Origin: Paenibacillus sp. FJAT-29882
GTDB taxonomy: Bacteria; Bacillota; Bacilli; Bacillales; DSM-1321
Direction of reading: 5' to 3'
Assembly: GCF_001510645.1 (NCBI RefSeq)
Contig: NZ_LMVB01000001.1
Coordinates: 639,854 to 703,853, forward strand
Length of the DNA: 64,000 nucleotides
Part shown: positions 1 through 10,604 of the stretch, piece by piece
Layout: every line of letters begins with the position of its first letter
Numbering within the stretch: the stretch's first letter is position 1
Notes under the pieces: generated by a model
Told to the model about the DNA's origin: nothing
What the model saw: the letters and a program-made list of their open reading frames with translations, nothing else
Databases searched by the model: none
Program-made: the position numbers and the translations under genes

Positions 1-76
1 TGTAAATACGTTAGAATTGTTACACTGGTCAATCTAAAAAACTAGACGATACGATAAATTATTGGAGGTGTCAGGC

Positions 77-2398
77 ATGGCTGATAGAGAAATCATCGTC
101 CCCCTCCTGCCGCTAAGAGGCTTACTTGTATATCCTACAATGGTGCTACATTTAGATGTTGGACGAGACAAATCGGTACAAGCTTTGGAAAAAGCAATGG
201 TGGAAGATCATCTTATCTTTTTAACGACACAAAAGGATGTTTCCTTAGAAGAACCAGGTGAAGAAGATATTTACCAGATGGGAACTTTAACAAAGGTGAA
301 GCAAATGCTTAAACTCCCGAACGGTACAATCCGCGTATTGGTAGAGGGACTGAACAGGGCTCAGATTATTGAGTTCTATGATGATGAGACACAATTCTCT
401 GCCAAAGTCGAAGTGTATGAAGACAGTGATGAAAAAGGAATTGAGCATCAGGCATTGATGCGTACGCTGTTGGAATACTTTGAACAGTACATAAAAATGT
501 CGAAGAAAATTACTCCTGAAACATTTGCCGCAACGGCAGATATTGAGGAACCCGGCAGGCTTGCGGATGTGATAGCATCCCATTTGCCATTAAAGCCGAA
601 AGAAAAACAGGAAATTTTAGAAACCATTGATGTGAAAGAACGATTAAGCAAAATAATCGAAATCATCAATAATGAAAAAGAAGTATTAAACCTCGAGAAG
701 AAAATTGGCCAGCGTGTGAAACGTTCAATGGAAAGAACACAAAAAGAGTATTATTTACGCGAACAAATGAAGGCGATCCAAAAAGAACTTGGCGACAAAG
801 AGGGGAAAACTGGGGAAATAGCTGCCCTAACTGAGAAAATAAATGAAGTTGGCATGCCAGAGCACATCAAGGAAACGGCCATGAAAGAATTGGATCGATA
901 TGAGAAAGTCCCTTCTTCCTCTGCGGAAAGCTCTGTCATCCGTAATTATATCGAATGGCTCATCACACTTCCGTGGTCTAAGGCAACAAAGGATGATCTC
1001 AATATTCAAAAGGCTGAAAAAGTGCTGAATCGTGATCATCATGGACTTGAAAAAGTGAAAGAACGTGTACTTGAGTATTTGGCTGTCCAACAATTAACAC
1101 AGTCGCTTAAAGGACCAATTCTTTGTCTTGTCGGGCCGCCTGGAGTAGGGAAAACTTCTCTTGCACGTTCGATTGCAACGTCGATGAATCGCAATTTCGT
1201 TCGGATTTCGCTTGGCGGAGTGCGTGACGAATCAGAAATACGCGGACACAGAAGAACGTATGTTGGTGCGATGCCAGGACGCATCATTCAAGGCATGAAA
1301 AAAGCAGGAACGATTAATCCAGTGTTTTTACTAGATGAAATCGATAAAATGTCCAATGATTTTAGAGGCGATCCTTCAGCTGCGATGCTTGAAGTGTTGG
1401 ACCCGGAACAAAATAATCATTTCAGTGATCATTATATTGAAGAAACCTATGATCTCTCAAAAGTGATGTTCATTGCTACAGCTAATAACTTGGCGACGAT
1501 ACCAGGACCGTTACGGGATCGGATGGAGATCATCTCTATTGCCGGTTATACGGAGATCGAGAAACTTCATATCGCAAAAGATCATTTGCTACTTCGGCAA
1601 ATGAAGAATCATGGTTTGCAAAAGACACAGCTTCAAGTTCGTGAAGACGCACTAATCAATATCATCCGCTATTACACGAGAGAAGCGGGTGTCAGAAGTC
1701 TGGAACGTCAATTAGCTAGCATTTGCCGTAAAACCGCGAAAATCATCGTATCTGGTGAGAAAAAGCGCGTGGTGATTAGTGAGAAAAACGTAGAAGATTT
1801 CCTAGGAAAAACGATGTTCCATTACGGTCAAGCAGAAACTGTGGATCAAGTCGGTGTTGCAACCGGTCTTGCTTATACAACAGTAGGCGGAGATACGCTC
1901 CAAATCGAAGTGTCTCTTTCACCAGGAAAAGGGAAACTCATTCTGACAGGGCAACTAGGCGATGTCATGAAGGAATCTGCCCAAGCAGCATTTAGTTTTG
2001 TTCGTACGAAAACGGAACAACTCGGAATTGATGCGAATTTCCATGAAAAGCAAGATATTCATATCCATGTACCAGAAGGAGCCGTTCCAAAAGATGGACC
2101 TTCAGCAGGGATTACTCTTGCAACAGCGTTAATATCTGCTTTAACAGGTCGACCGATTCATCGAGAAGTAGGGATGACAGGCGAAATTACTTTGCGTGGA
2201 CGGGTGCTTCCGATAGGCGGTTTAAAAGAAAAATCACTAGCCGCACACCGGGCAGGATTGACGAAAATTATTATCCCGAAAAATAATGAAAAAGACATTG
2301 ACGATATACCGGAAAGTGTCCGAAAAGAATTAGAATTTGTTCTCGTTTCTCATGTTGATGAAGTGTTGGAACATGCATTGGTAGGTGAAACAGAATGA
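77..2398 (+). CDS. lon: ATP-dependent Lon protease (LonA)
   Basis: Cytosolic ATP-dependent serine protease that degrades misfolded and regulatory proteins. The 773-aa product has the LonA order: N-terminal substrate domain ([20 protein letters not shown] near the start), coiled coil, AAA+ module with Walker [10 protein letters not shown] near residue 353 and Walker [10 protein letters not shown], then the protease domain with catalytic Ser in [10 protein letters not shown] near residue 676 and Lys in [12 protein letters not shown]. The frame opens at a TTG at 62, but the ATG at 77 follows GGAGGTG at 64-70 with normal spacing and matches the LonA N-terminus, so I start there. Its last 4 bp overlap engB (ATGA), implying coupled translation. 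The order lon-engB-ysxD-hemA is that of B. subtilis. Confidence 0.97.
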   Translation: MADREIIVPLLPLRGLLVYPTMVLHLDVGRDKSVQALEKAMVEDHLIFLTTQKDVSLEEPGEEDIYQMGTLTKVKQMLKLPNGTIRVLVEGLNRAQIIEFYDDETQFSAKVEVYEDSDEKGIEHQALMRTLLEYFEQYIKMSKKITPETFAATADIEEPGRLADVIASHLPLKPKEKQEILETIDVKERLSKIIEIINNEKEVLNLEKKIGQRVKRSMERTQKEYYLREQMKAIQKELGDKEGKTGEIAALTEKINEVGMPEHIKETAMKELDRYEKVPSSSAESSVIRNYIEWLITLPWSKATKDDLNIQKAEKVLNRDHHGLEKVKERVLEYLAVQQLTQSLKGPILCLVGPPGVGKTSLARSIATSMNRNFVRISLGGVRDESEIRGHRRTYVGAMPGRIIQGMKKAGTINPVFLLDEIDKMSNDFRGDPSAAMLEVLDPEQNNHFSDHYIEETYDLSKVMFIATANNLATIPGPLRDRMEIISIAGYTEIEKLHIAKDHLLLRQMKNHGLQKTQLQVREDALINIIRYYTREAGVRSLERQLASICRKTAKIIVSGEKKRVVISEKNVEDFLGKTMFHYGQAETVDQVGVATGLAYTTVGGDTLQIEVSLSPGKGKLILTGQLGDVMKESAQAAFSFVRTKTEQLGIDANFHEKQDIHIHVPEGAVPKDGPSAGITLATALISALTGRPIHREVGMTGEITLRGRVLPIGGLKEKSLAAHRAGLTKIIIPKNNEKDIDDIPESVRKELEFVLVSHVDEVLEHALVGETE

Positions 2399-2976
2399 AA
2401 GTAACAAGTGCCGATATCGTCATTAGTGCGGTGAAACCGGAACAGTACCCAAATGAATCGATTCCGGAATTCGCCCTTGCAGGTAGATCAAACGTCGGCA
2501 AGTCCAGCTTTATTAATAAGATGATCAATCGTAAGAATCTTGCACGGACATCTTCAAAGCCAGGAAAGACGCAAACGTTAAATTTTTATATCATAAACGA
2601 CATGCTGCACTTCGTTGACGTACCTGGATACGGCTACGCAAAAGTATCTAAAACGGAGCGGGCAGCGTGGGGGAAAATGATTGAAACGTATTTTACAAAT
2701 CGCGACCAGCTTAAGGCAGCTTTATTAATCGTTGACCTGCGCCATCCACCGACGAAAGATGATATCATGATGTATGGCTTCTTTAAGCATTATGATTTGC
2801 CCGTCATTGTCGTTGCAACGAAAGCTGACAAAATCCCAAAAGGGAAATGGCAAAAGCATTTGAAAGTGACACGTGAGACATTAGATATGGAAAAAGAAGA
2901 CGAAACCATCGTTTTCTCTGGTGAAACGGGCCAAGGGAAAGACGAAGCATGGGGATTGTTGAAGAAGTTTATGTAA
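2395..2976 (+). CDS. engB: Ribosome biogenesis GTPase EngB/YsxC
   Basis: Essential Era-type GTPase needed for late 50S subunit assembly. The 193-aa product shows G1 GRSNVGKSS at residues 30-38, G3 inside DVPGYGYAK and G4 TKADK, the full EngB signature, at normal family length. The ATG overlaps the lon stop (ATGA), so the two are almost certainly co-transcribed. It is followed within about 10 bp by a GGGTCAGACC-type hairpin ending in a T run, which probably terminates the lon-engB transcript. Confidence 0.96.
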   Translation: MKVTSADIVISAVKPEQYPNESIPEFALAGRSNVGKSSFINKMINRKNLARTSSKPGKTQTLNFYIINDMLHFVDVPGYGYAKVSKTERAAWGKMIETYFTNRDQLKAALLIVDLRHPPTKDDIMMYGFFKHYDLPVIVVATKADKIPKGKWQKHLKVTRETLDMEKEDETIVFSGETGQGKDEAWGLLKKFM

Positions 2977-2981
2977 AAACA

Positions 2982-3069
2982 GGGTCAGACCTCACACTCT
3001 ACACATTGTTTACTGACATGTACACGTCATATAAACGATATAAAAGATGTGGGGTCAGACCCTTTTTTT
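2982..3069. repeat. REP-like hairpin, GGGTCAGACC family (copy A1)
   Basis: The ends GGGTCAGACCTCACA and TGTGGGGTCAGACCC form an imperfect inverted repeat around about 55 bp, followed by a run of seven T. Close relatives lie at 44049-44137, 48161-48250 and 58065-58158. The copy at 58065 also shares the interior (TACACGTCATATAAACGATA). It lies between convergent engB and ysxD and can act as a bidirectional terminator. The architecture resembles REP elements mobilised by RAYT transposases; that link is inference. Confidence 0.75.
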
Positions 3070-3553
3070 ATTTCTTTTTAATGAAAAGAATATAGATGCC
3101 AATACCCATTACAAGAAATGGCCAATAAGACGCTGAGTTTGCGAGTGCAGTTTCGCTCAGTCCGAATTTGCTGATGAGCTGGTCATAATAGACCGTTATA
3201 ATAGCAATAATAAGTAACAAGATTCCTTTGGTTAAGCTTGATTTCGTCTTACTTGCCTGCATCAGAAAGCCGATGGCAACAATGAGTTGAAGAACACCGA
3301 TGTGATTAGGCCAAAAAGCAAGATGATCAACTAGATGATAGTGCAGCCCGGTTCCAAAAAGGATCACACCTGGAAGGATGGCTTGAAACTGTTTCCCACC
3401 ATATGCTTCTCCTAAAAAAGCGGCTCCGATAATACAAAGAACGGTTGGCCAATTGAAAAAGCCTTCAAATAAGACGAGATTATACTGTTGAAGCAAGAAA
3501 TAGAGGCCGAAGCCGAGTAAGATAATTCCGGGAAAGATTCTCTGAGTTTTCAT
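3068..3553 (-). CDS. ysxD: Small integral membrane protein, YsxD-like (LiaI/LiaF-type TM region)
   Basis: 161-aa polytopic membrane protein with no enzymatic motif. It has five or six hydrophobic segments, with repeated patterns FPGIILLGFGLYFLLQQY and LPGVILFGTGLHYHLVDH resembling the paired helices of LiaI/LiaF-type TM domains, and ends in KKK. Its position between engB and hemA is that of B. subtilis ysxD, which supports the name. Two adjacent ATGs follow AGGAGG; the second (3553) has the better spacing. It is convergent with engB, with REP copy A1 overlapping its stop. Function is unknown; a role in envelope stress is only suggested by the fold. Confidence 0.75.
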   Translation of the reverse strand: MKTQRIFPGIILLGFGLYFLLQQYNLVLFEGFFNWPTVLCIIGAAFLGEAYGGKQFQAILPGVILFGTGLHYHLVDHLAFWPNHIGVLQLIVAIGFLMQASKTKSSLTKGILLLIIAIITVYYDQLISKFGLSETALANSASYWPFLVMGIGIYILFIKKK

Positions 3554-3728
3554 CATGACCTCCTAGTTTGATTACTTGAAGTTCGTTTCAATTTTTGTTA
3601 TGGTACTTTCATATAGAGTAATTGTCGAATCCACTTATGTAAAATGAAGATTAGGTAACAATTCCATGTTAGCATATCGTTTTCATGAACTGTTCATAAT
3701 TTTGCCGTTTTAAGTAAAATATAAATGA

Positions 3729-3734
3729 TATAAT
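3729..3734 (+). promoter_or_regulatory. Candidate -10 box of the hemA operon
   Basis: TATAAT 44 bp upstream of the hemA ATG in an AT-rich stretch. No good -35 hexamer sits at 16-18 bp, so this is only a plausible sigma-A site for hemAXCD. Confidence 0.4.
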
Positions 3735-3777
3735 GTAGGTTGTTGAGTATTGAATTTACTGGGGGTGCAAACGAAAG

Positions 3778-5121
3778 ATGCATATAGTAGCGGTAGGCTT
3801 GAATTATAAATCTGCCCCTGTCGAAATCCGAGAGAAATTATCATTCAATGAAGCTGAACTTGCTTTAGCAATGAAAGCATTAAAAAACAAAAAAAGTATT
3901 CTCGAAAACGTCATTATTTCGACATGTAACCGTACCGAAATCTATGCGGTGGCAGATCAATTGCACACAAGCAGATATTATATAAAAGAATTTCTTTCCG
4001 AGTGGTTCAATATCGAGAGAGAAGAGTTTTCTTCGTATCTTACAATCTATGAAGGCGAGGGAGCGATTGAGCATTTATTTAAAGTAGCATGTGGTTTAGA
4101 TTCGATGGTTCTTGGTGAAACCCAAATACTTGGACAAGTACGGTCAAGCTATATGGAGGCTCAAAAAGAATCAACAATCGGAACCGTTTTCAATCATCTT
4201 TTTAAGCAATCATTAACGTTAGCAAAAAGGGCTCAATCCGAAACAGAAATTAATACAAATGCAGTATCTGTTAGCTATGCAGCCGTTGAATTAGCGAAGA
4301 AAATATTTGGCGAATTAACGGGAAAGAATACATTGATTCTAGGTGCAGGTAAAATGGGTGAACTCGCCATTCAAAATCTCCACGGTAATGGAGCTGACGA
4401 TATCACGGTTATCAACCGCACGCATGAGAAAGCCGTTACTTTAGCTGAGCGTTTTTCTGGGAAAGCAAAGCAATTACAAGAATTGCAATGCGCGCTAGTG
4501 GAAGCAGATATTCTTATTAGTTCAACTGGTGCAAAGGATTTCGTTATTAATAAAGAAATGATGACCTTTGTGAATAAGATGCGTAAAGGCCGCCCCATCC
4601 TGATGGTTGATATTGCTGTTCCGCGTGACCTAGATCCTGCAATCGCTGAACATGATAATGTTTTCTTATATGATATTGATGATCTTGAAGGAATTGTAGA
4701 AGCGAATATGCAGGAACGTAAAAAAGCAGCTGAAAGTATTTACATGATGATTGAATCCGAGATTGTTGAGTTTAATCAATGGGTAAATGTCTTAGGTGTT
4801 GTGCCGGTTATTTCAGCACTTAGGGAGAAGGCGCTATCGATTCAATCTGAGACAATGGTAAGTCTTGAACGGAAGCTTCCTCACTTAAGTGAACGCGATC
4901 AGAAGCTAATCAGTAAGCATACGAAGAGCATCATTAACCAAATGCTGAAAGATCCGATTCTATATGCAAAAGAAATAGCGGTCGAGCCAAATGCGAAAGA
5001 AGCTTTGGATCGTTTTGTGAAGATTTTTCACTTGGCCGATTTAGTTGAAGAATCTACCATGCCCGTACAACAGGAAAAAAGAAAAGTGGCGCAGGTCAAA
5101 CCAGTCCCTGTTCAAGTGTAG
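3778..5121 (+). CDS. hemA: Glutamyl-tRNA reductase
   Basis: Catalyses NADPH-dependent reduction of Glu-tRNA(Glu) to glutamate-1-semialdehyde, the first committed step of C5-pathway tetrapyrrole synthesis. The 447-aa product has the nucleophilic Cys50 in [11 protein letters not shown], the Rossmann motif GAGKMGELA near residue 190 and the C-terminal helical dimerisation domain. The ATG at 3778 is preceded by GGGGGTG. The last residues (after about 428: [17 protein letters not shown]) form a basic, low-complexity tail. It heads hemA-hemX-hemC-hemD; hemX follows closely. Confidence 0.97.
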   Translation: MHIVAVGLNYKSAPVEIREKLSFNEAELALAMKALKNKKSILENVIISTCNRTEIYAVADQLHTSRYYIKEFLSEWFNIEREEFSSYLTIYEGEGAIEHLFKVACGLDSMVLGETQILGQVRSSYMEAQKESTIGTVFNHLFKQSLTLAKRAQSETEINTNAVSVSYAAVELAKKIFGELTGKNTLILGAGKMGELAIQNLHGNGADDITVINRTHEKAVTLAERFSGKAKQLQELQCALVEADILISSTGAKDFVINKEMMTFVNKMRKGRPILMVDIAVPRDLDPAIAEHDNVFLYDIDDLEGIVEANMQERKKAAESIYMMIESEIVEFNQWVNVLGVVPVISALREKALSIQSETMVSLERKLPHLSERDQKLISKHTKSIINQMLKDPILYAKEIAVEPNAKEALDRFVKIFHLADLVEESTMPVQQEKRKVAQVKPVPVQV

Positions 5122-5133
5122 TTGGAGTATAAT

Positions 5134-5964
5134 ATGGAATTAATTATGACAAGATTACATGAAGTGACTGTACTAATTTATGCAGCAAGTGTGCTCTTAT
5201 ATTTTATTGATTTTCTTCATAATAACCAGAAGGCAAACAAAGGAGCTTTCTGGTTACTTGCTATTGTTTGGGTCTTACAAACCGTATTTTTATTTTTATA
5301 CATGCTACAAACGGGCCGAATCCCCGTGCTGACGATTTTTGAAGGCCTTTATTTTTATGCATGGGTGCTTATTACGTTATCGTTGTTGATCAATAAATTT
5401 CTACCTGTTGATTTTACTGTATTTTTTACAAATGTATTAGGGTTCATCGTGATGGCGATTCATACATTTGCACCGGTTCAAATTCAGTCGAAGGTACTGG
5501 CAGAGCAGCTCGTTTCAGAACTTTTGCTGATACATATCACCCTTGCAATCCTATCCTATGGGGCGTTTTCACTTTCCTTTGTATTCTCGTTATTGTATTT
5601 AATTCAATACGATTTATTAAAAAGAAAGAAATGGGGTAAGCGTCTATTACGGCTTGGTGATTTAGCTAAGCTTGAGCATATGTCTTATGTGCTCGCGGTC
5701 ATTGGTGTGCCGATGTTGATTCTATCGCTTATTCTAGGGTTGCAGTGGGCCTATATCAAAGTGCCAAATGTCATTTGGTTTGATCCAAAAATTCTTGGTT
5801 CATTTTTAGTGCTCATTGTGTACAGTATCTATTTATATTTTAAAGTCCGAAAGCAAATGTATGGAAAAACGTTAGCCTATCTGAACCTTATTTCATTTTT
5901 AATCGTTCTTATTAACTTTTTCTTTTTCGGAAGTCTTTCCACATTTCATTTATGGACTACATAG
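5134..5964 (+). CDS. hemX: Integral membrane protein HemX (CcsA/ResC-like)
   Basis: 276-aa membrane protein with about eight hydrophobic segments and the CcsA/HemX look (LTIFEGLYFYAWVLITLSLL and SYGAFSLSFVFSLLYLIQY). In B. subtilis HemX lowers cellular HemA abundance and so tunes the pathway; that role is family knowledge. An in-frame TTG at 5122 extends the frame, but ATG 5134 follows TTGGAGT at a suitable distance. The hemA-hemX gap is 12 bp and hemC starts 9 bp after its stop, consistent with one operon. Confidence 0.9.
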   Translation: MELIMTRLHEVTVLIYAASVLLYFIDFLHNNQKANKGAFWLLAIVWVLQTVFLFLYMLQTGRIPVLTIFEGLYFYAWVLITLSLLINKFLPVDFTVFFTNVLGFIVMAIHTFAPVQIQSKVLAEQLVSELLLIHITLAILSYGAFSLSFVFSLLYLIQYDLLKRKKWGKRLLRLGDLAKLEHMSYVLAVIGVPMLILSLILGLQWAYIKVPNVIWFDPKILGSFLVLIVYSIYLYFKVRKQMYGKTLAYLNLISFLIVLINFFFFGSLSTFHLWTT

Positions 5965-5973
5965 GAGGATATC

Positions 5974-6906
5974 ATGAGAAAAATAATTGTCGGTTCAAGA
6001 CGAAGTAGGCTTGCTATTACGCAGACTAACTGGGTAATTAATCAATTAAAGGAGCTTGGTGCACCTTATGAGTTTGAAGTAAAAGAGATTGTGACAAAAG
6101 GAGATCAAATCCTTGATGTAACGTTATCTAAAGTGGGCGGTAAAGGCTTGTTTGTGAAAGAAATTGAGCAAGCGCTTTTAAATAAGGACATTGATATGGC
6201 TGTTCATAGTATGAAAGATATGCCTGCTGTGTTGCCGGACGGTTTGACGATTGGCTGCATTCCGCCGAGAGAAGATCACCGCGATGCCTTGATTTCTAAA
6301 GACCATGTAAAACTTGCTGATTTAAAGCCTGGTGCAATCGTTGGAACAAGCAGTTTGCGTCGCAGTGCACAATTGCTGGCGGAACGTCCTGACCTTGAAA
6401 TTAAATGGATTCGAGGCAATATCGATACTCGTCTTGAAAAACTAAAAAACGAAGATTATGATGCCATCATCCTTGCAGCAGCAGGCCTTGCGAGAATGGG
6501 TTGGAAATCAGATGTTGTAACAGAATTCCTGGAACCAGAGCTTTGCCTACCTGCAGTTGGACAAGGTGCACTTGCTATCGAATGCAGGGAATCAGATGCT
6601 GACCTGTTAGAACAATTGGAAAAACTGACGTGTAACGAAGCGAAGGTAACAGTAGAAGCAGAGCGGGCTTTCCTTGATAAAATGGAGGGTGGTTGCCAAG
6701 TTCCAATTGCGGGATTCGCTACTGCAAATGATGCGGGGAGTATTGAATTAACAGCGCTCGTGGCATCACCTGATGGAAAAACAATTTTCAAAGAAGTCGT
6801 TGCAGGAGAAAATCCCAAAGAAATCGGCATTGAAGCAGCTCGGATCTTAACGGAAAAAGGTGCGAAAACATTAATTGATTCTGTGAAAGAGGAGCTCAGT
6901 CAGTAA
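5974..6906 (+). CDS. hemC: Hydroxymethylbilane synthase (porphobilinogen deaminase)
   Basis: Polymerises four porphobilinogen units into hydroxymethylbilane on a covalently bound dipyrromethane cofactor. The 310-aa product has the N-terminal [11 protein letters not shown] motif, the VHSMKDMP active-site segment, [11 protein letters not shown], and the cofactor-bearing Cys in GGCQVPIAG near residue 241. AGGAGG lies just upstream of the ATG. Its TAA shares a base with the hemD ATG. Confidence 0.97.
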   Translation: MRKIIVGSRRSRLAITQTNWVINQLKELGAPYEFEVKEIVTKGDQILDVTLSKVGGKGLFVKEIEQALLNKDIDMAVHSMKDMPAVLPDGLTIGCIPPREDHRDALISKDHVKLADLKPGAIVGTSSLRRSAQLLAERPDLEIKWIRGNIDTRLEKLKNEDYDAIILAAAGLARMGWKSDVVTEFLEPELCLPAVGQGALAIECRESDADLLEQLEKLTCNEAKVTVEAERAFLDKMEGGCQVPIAGFATANDAGSIELTALVASPDGKTIFKEVVAGENPKEIGIEAARILTEKGAKTLIDSVKEELSQ

Positions 6907-7691
6907 TGAATGAGTCTGGCCCTCTAAAAGGTTATCATGTTCTCATTACTAGAGGGAAAAGTCAGGCAACAGGCTTAGTAGAAAAAGTGGAGAGCTATGG
7001 CGGCAACGCTGTGGTCGTTCCACTCCTTGATTTTGTCCTGCCTGAAAACGTCAATCAGCTTAAAAATTACGTTCGTCATATTCATGAGTATGACTGGTTA
7101 ATTCTTACGAGCCAAAACGGAGTTGACTACTTTTTCCGTCTTCTAGAAGAGCAGGCACCGGTAAAATTGCCGCGGATTGCAGTAATCGGTAGTAAAACTG
7201 AGGAAATCCTTAAGAGTCACGGATTTAAGTCGGATTTCGTGCCCTCAAATTTTGTCGCCGAATCTTTTGCAGAGGAATTTATTCCAATGATAAAGCGGGG
7301 CTCGCGTGTCCTTATTGCGAAAGGAAATTTGGCTCGTACGGTTATTGCCAAAAAAATTCGTGAAGCAGGGGCACAATGCCAGGAAATGATTACGTATCAA
7401 ACGGTATTGCCTAAAGAAAGTGAGCCGAAGCTTTCAGACTTGCTTACTAAAGGGCGATTGAATATTGTTACGTTCACGAGTTCGTCAACGGTCCATCACT
7501 TTATGAAAATCGTAAACAAGCAAGATTTGCAAGCGAGTTTAGATCAACTTGTTTTTGCCTGTATCGGTCCAATCGCTTTTGAGACAGCCGAATCATATGG
7601 TTTGTCTGTAGCTGTTTGTCCAAAAGTATACACAGCAGAAGCTATGATTGATTGTTTGGCGGAATATATGTCAAGACAATATACAAAATGA
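6906..7691 (+). CDS. hemD: Uroporphyrinogen-III synthase
   Basis: Closes and inverts hydroxymethylbilane to uroporphyrinogen III. The 261-aa protein is divergent, as the family normally is, but shows the typical start LKGYHVLITR, the segment YDWLILTSQNGVDYFF, FTSSSTVHHF in the second half, and CIGPIAFETAESYGL. The start overlaps the hemC stop by one base. In B. subtilis hemB follows directly; here 329 bp intervene, holding a structured repeat. Confidence 0.92.
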   Translation: MNESGPLKGYHVLITRGKSQATGLVEKVESYGGNAVVVPLLDFVLPENVNQLKNYVRHIHEYDWLILTSQNGVDYFFRLLEEQAPVKLPRIAVIGSKTEEILKSHGFKSDFVPSNFVAESFAEEFIPMIKRGSRVLIAKGNLARTVIAKKIREAGAQCQEMITYQTVLPKESEPKLSDLLTKGRLNIVTFTSSSTVHHFMKIVNKQDLQASLDQLVFACIGPIAFETAESYGLSVAVCPKVYTAEAMIDCLAEYMSRQYTK

Positions 7692-7695
7692 ATAT

Positions 7696-7876
7696 GGCGT
7701 TAAAACACCACCACTTACGATGAAGGATAAATCAGGTAGTACGCTACACTCACCTAATCGCAATGGTGGCGGTGCGGAGCCGGAATTCGGGGTGCTTTTT
7801 TCAATAAAATAAGTGTACTTGCTAAGTAGATAGGCTATATAGTAAGTACTGAAGCCCCGTCCCCATGCCCTTCATC
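7696..7876 (+). repeat. Intergenic structured repeat of about 180 bp (copy B1)
   Basis: Starts with GGCGTTAAAACACC (hairpin), then ATGAAGGAT, the core CACTCACCTAATCG and GGTGGCGGTGCGGAGCCGG, an AT-rich centre, then GAAGCCCCGTCCCC, and closes with CCCTTCAT, the inverse of ATGAAGG. A near-full-length copy lies inverted at 27832-28018 and a third at 44222-44379; shorter relatives with the same GC-rich core lie at 16752-16834 and 53716-53795. The rest of the hemD-hemB gap (7877-8020) shows no gene, only the hemB RBS GGGAGG. Confidence 0.8.
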
Positions 7877-8020
7877 AAAATGAGACTGACGTTTCTAATG
7901 CCACGATTTACGATAAAGGACCTACCTAGTGTACGTAAGTTTAGTATGGGCTATATTTTTAAAACGCGGAGACTGAATCCCTTTGGCCTTCGTGTAAATC
8001 ATTTTTAGGGAGGAATTCAT

Positions 8021-9010
8021 ATGAAAGACATTCAATTTACGAGACACCGTCGTCTGCGTTCAAGTGCTGGCATTCGTTCCCTCGTTCGCGAAACGCATTT
8101 ACATAAAGAGGACTTTATTTACCCAATTTTCGTCATTGATGGTGAGAATATCAAAAGTGAAATCACTTCTATGCCAGGAATTTATCAGCTTTCTATGGAT
8201 CGTTTATTGGCTGAAGTGGAGGAAGTCGTAAGCCTAGGAATTAAATCAGTCATCTTATTCGGTGTACCATATGAACATGATAAAGATGAAGTAGGTACAG
8301 GCGCATTTAGCCATAATGGGCTTGTACAAGTCGCTACACGTTTGATTAAGGAATCATATCCAGAACTGATTGTTGTCGCTGATACTTGTCTTTGTGAGTA
8401 TACAAGCCATGGTCATTGTGGCGTTGTAGAAGGCGACAAAATCTTAAATGACGCGTCCCTGGACTTACTTGCCAAAACCGCAATTAGTCAAGCAGAAGCA
8501 GGAGCGGATATCATTGCCCCTTCCAATATGATGGACGGTTTCGTTACAGCGATCCGTGCCGGACTTGATGAAGCAGGCTTTTTAGATGTGCCAATCATGT
8601 CATATGCGGTTAAATATGCATCAGCTTATTATGGTCCTTTCCGCGAAGCAGCCAATGGCGCACCACAGTTTGGCGACAGAAAAACGTATCAAATGGACCC
8701 AGCTAACCGGATGGAAGCGTTCCGTGAAGCGGAATCGGATATAGATGAAGGAGCAGATTTCCTCATCGTCAAGCCGGCGCTTTCTTATCAAGATATTATC
8801 CGTGATGTGAAAAATTATACAACTCTGCCAGTTGTTGCTTATAATGTGAGTGGAGAATATTCGATGGTCAAAGCAGCTGCAATAAACGGCTGGGTAGATG
8901 AAAAGTCGATTGTCTTAGAAATGTTAACAGGCATGAAACGTGCAGGAGCGGATTTAATCATTACATACTTTGCGAAAGACGCTGCACGCTATCTAGATGA
9001 AATGAAGTGA
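8021..9010 (+). CDS. hemB: Delta-aminolevulinic acid dehydratase (porphobilinogen synthase)
   Basis: Condenses two 5-aminolevulinate molecules to porphobilinogen. The 329-aa product carries the zinc-type cysteine cluster [14 protein letters not shown], a lysine region [15 protein letters not shown] and the Schiff-base lysine motif [12 protein letters not shown]. The ATG follows AGGGAGGAATTC. It is separated from hemD by repeat B1, so it may have its own promoter or be read through. Confidence 0.97.
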   Translation: MKDIQFTRHRRLRSSAGIRSLVRETHLHKEDFIYPIFVIDGENIKSEITSMPGIYQLSMDRLLAEVEEVVSLGIKSVILFGVPYEHDKDEVGTGAFSHNGLVQVATRLIKESYPELIVVADTCLCEYTSHGHCGVVEGDKILNDASLDLLAKTAISQAEAGADIIAPSNMMDGFVTAIRAGLDEAGFLDVPIMSYAVKYASAYYGPFREAANGAPQFGDRKTYQMDPANRMEAFREAESDIDEGADFLIVKPALSYQDIIRDVKNYTTLPVVAYNVSGEYSMVKAAAINGWVDEKSIVLEMLTGMKRAGADLIITYFAKDAARYLDEMK

Positions 9011-9035
9011 GAACCTTTTTCTAAAAAAGGGTGTG

Positions 9036-9092
9036 TCCAAAAAGGCCAGTGAAGTACGTATGCACAAATACGTGAAGACTGGACTTTTTGAA
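9036..9092 (+). terminator. Long hairpin between hemB and hemL
   Basis: AAAAAGGCCAGT (9039) pairs with ACTGGACTTTTT (9078) with one mismatch, with an inner ACGTATnnnnnATACGT stem; T residues follow. It may terminate or attenuate between hemB and hemL. The right edge CTTTTTGAACA resembles the ends of the repeats at 57183 and 63762. Confidence 0.55.
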
Positions 9093-9127
9093 CAACTTTT
9101 AAAATAAACGATGAAATGGGGAATACC

Positions 9128-10417
9128 ATGCGTTCATATGAAAAGTCAAAACAAGCCTTTGCACAGGCACAGAACCTAATGCCAGGCGGTGTAAATAGCC
9201 CGGTTCGTGCATTCAAGTCAGTTGACATGGATCCGATTTTTATGGAACGGGGAAAAGGCTCAAAGATTTATGATATTGATGGCAATGAATACATCGATTA
9301 TGTATTGTCATGGGGGCCGCTTATTTTAGGCCATTCGAATGACCGTGTCGTGGAGGCTATAAAAAAAGTCGCAGAAACTGGCACAAGCTTTGGAGCATCT
9401 ACTCTCATTGAAAATGAATTAGCGAAGTTGGTCATTGAAAGAGTTCCTTCGATTGAAATGGTCCGTATGGTTTCATCTGGTACAGAAGCGACATTGAGTG
9501 CTTTGAGACTTGCGCGCGGATATACAAGTCGCGATAAAATTTTGAAATTTGAAGGATGCTACCACGGCCATAGCGATTCATTATTAATTAAGGCAGGATC
9601 CGGTGTCGCAACCCTTGGTTTGCCAGACAGCCCAGGTGTTCCAGAAGGCATCGCGAGAAATACGATTACAGTTCCATACAATGATTTAGCAAGTGTTAAA
9701 TACGCATTTGAACAATTTGGTGAAGACATTGCGGCCATCATCGTTGAACCAGTTGCCGGCAATATGGGAGTTGTCCCACCCGAGCCAGGATTCCTAGAAG
9801 GCTTACGAGCTGTAACAGAAGAATATGGTTCTCTATTAATTTTTGATGAAGTGATGACAGGATTCCGTGTCGGTTATAATTGTGCCCAAGGATATTATGG
9901 CGTAACACCTGATATTACTTGTCTCGGAAAAGTAATCGGCGGCGGTTTGCCAGTCGGTGCATTCGGTGGGAAACGGGAGATTCTAGAACGCGTTGCACCA
10001 AGCGGAACGATTTATCAAGCAGGTACGCTCTCAGGTAATCCGCTTGCAATGACAGCTGGACTTGAAACACTGAGTCAATTAACGCCTGAAGTGTATCAAG
10101 AATTTATACGTATTGGGGACATGTTGGAAGCAGGCATCGGTCAAGTTGCCAAGAAATATGACATCCCACATACGTTCAATCGTGCCGGTTCTATGATTGG
10201 CTTATTCTTTACAAACGAAGATGTCATCAATTACGAAACAGCGAAACAATCCGACTTGAATTTCTTCGGCACCTATTACCGTGAAATGGCCGAACAAGGC
10301 GTATACTTGCCACCATCTCAATTCGAAGGGCTATTCCTGTCAACCGCCCATAGTGACGAAGACATTGAAAAAACAATCGCAGCTGCTGAACAAGCATTTG
10401 CTAAATTGAGAAAATAA
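9128..10417 (+). CDS. hemL: Glutamate-1-semialdehyde 2,1-aminomutase
   Basis: PLP enzyme converting glutamate-1-semialdehyde to 5-aminolevulinate. The 429-aa product has [10 protein letters not shown], the PLP-phosphate contact [24 protein letters not shown] and the PLP lysine in [14 protein letters not shown]. The frame is open from 9116, but ATG 9128 follows GGGGAAT and gives the canonical MRSYEKSK start. It ends the heme gene group and is followed by a strong terminator. Confidence 0.97.
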   Translation: MRSYEKSKQAFAQAQNLMPGGVNSPVRAFKSVDMDPIFMERGKGSKIYDIDGNEYIDYVLSWGPLILGHSNDRVVEAIKKVAETGTSFGASTLIENELAKLVIERVPSIEMVRMVSSGTEATLSALRLARGYTSRDKILKFEGCYHGHSDSLLIKAGSGVATLGLPDSPGVPEGIARNTITVPYNDLASVKYAFEQFGEDIAAIIVEPVAGNMGVVPPEPGFLEGLRAVTEEYGSLLIFDEVMTGFRVGYNCAQGYYGVTPDITCLGKVIGGGLPVGAFGGKREILERVAPSGTIYQAGTLSGNPLAMTAGLETLSQLTPEVYQEFIRIGDMLEAGIGQVAKKYDIPHTFNRAGSMIGLFFTNEDVINYETAKQSDLNFFGTYYREMAEQGVYLPPSQFEGLFLSTAHSDEDIEKTIAAAEQAFAKLRK

Positions 10418-10421
10418 AAGT

Positions 10422-10461
10422 AAAAAGCAGATTTACCTTTTGAGGTGAATCTGCTTTTTTT
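10422..10461 (+). terminator. Rho-independent terminator after hemL
   Basis: Stem AAAAAGCAGATTTACC / GGTGAATCTGCTTTTT with a 6-nt loop and trailing T run, immediately after the hemL stop. Confidence 0.9.
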
Positions 10462-10527
10462 ACGTAATGAAGATATGCGTCAACATGAAAAACTGCACAC
10501 TTCAATTCTTCCCAGTCATTTTTCGCG

Positions 10528-10556
10528 TCATATTATCGTAGGAATTTTCATAGATT
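10528..10556 (+). promoter_or_regulatory. Sigma-E-type promoter for spoVID
   Basis: TCATATT (10528-10534), 14-bp spacer, CATAGATT (10549-10556). This fits the mother-cell sigma-E pattern (about KMATATT, 14 bp, CATACAnT) very closely and lies about 50 bp before the spoVID start, as expected for this sigma-E gene. Confidence 0.75.
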
Positions 10557-10604
10557 GTTAATGGCATCGTTATTTGTTTTCTTAGTTTGGAAGGAGGAGT
10601 TTGT

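Noticed and set aside
1-61. Heat-shock operator (CIRCE or CtsR type) before lon
   Set aside because: No palindromic CIRCE or GGTCAAA-type repeat is visible in the short upstream sequence.
7696-7876. Considered whether the B repeats are a known riboswitch (cobalamin or TPP) because one precedes hemB
   Set aside because: No conserved riboswitch boxes, and copies stand next to unrelated genes in both orientations.
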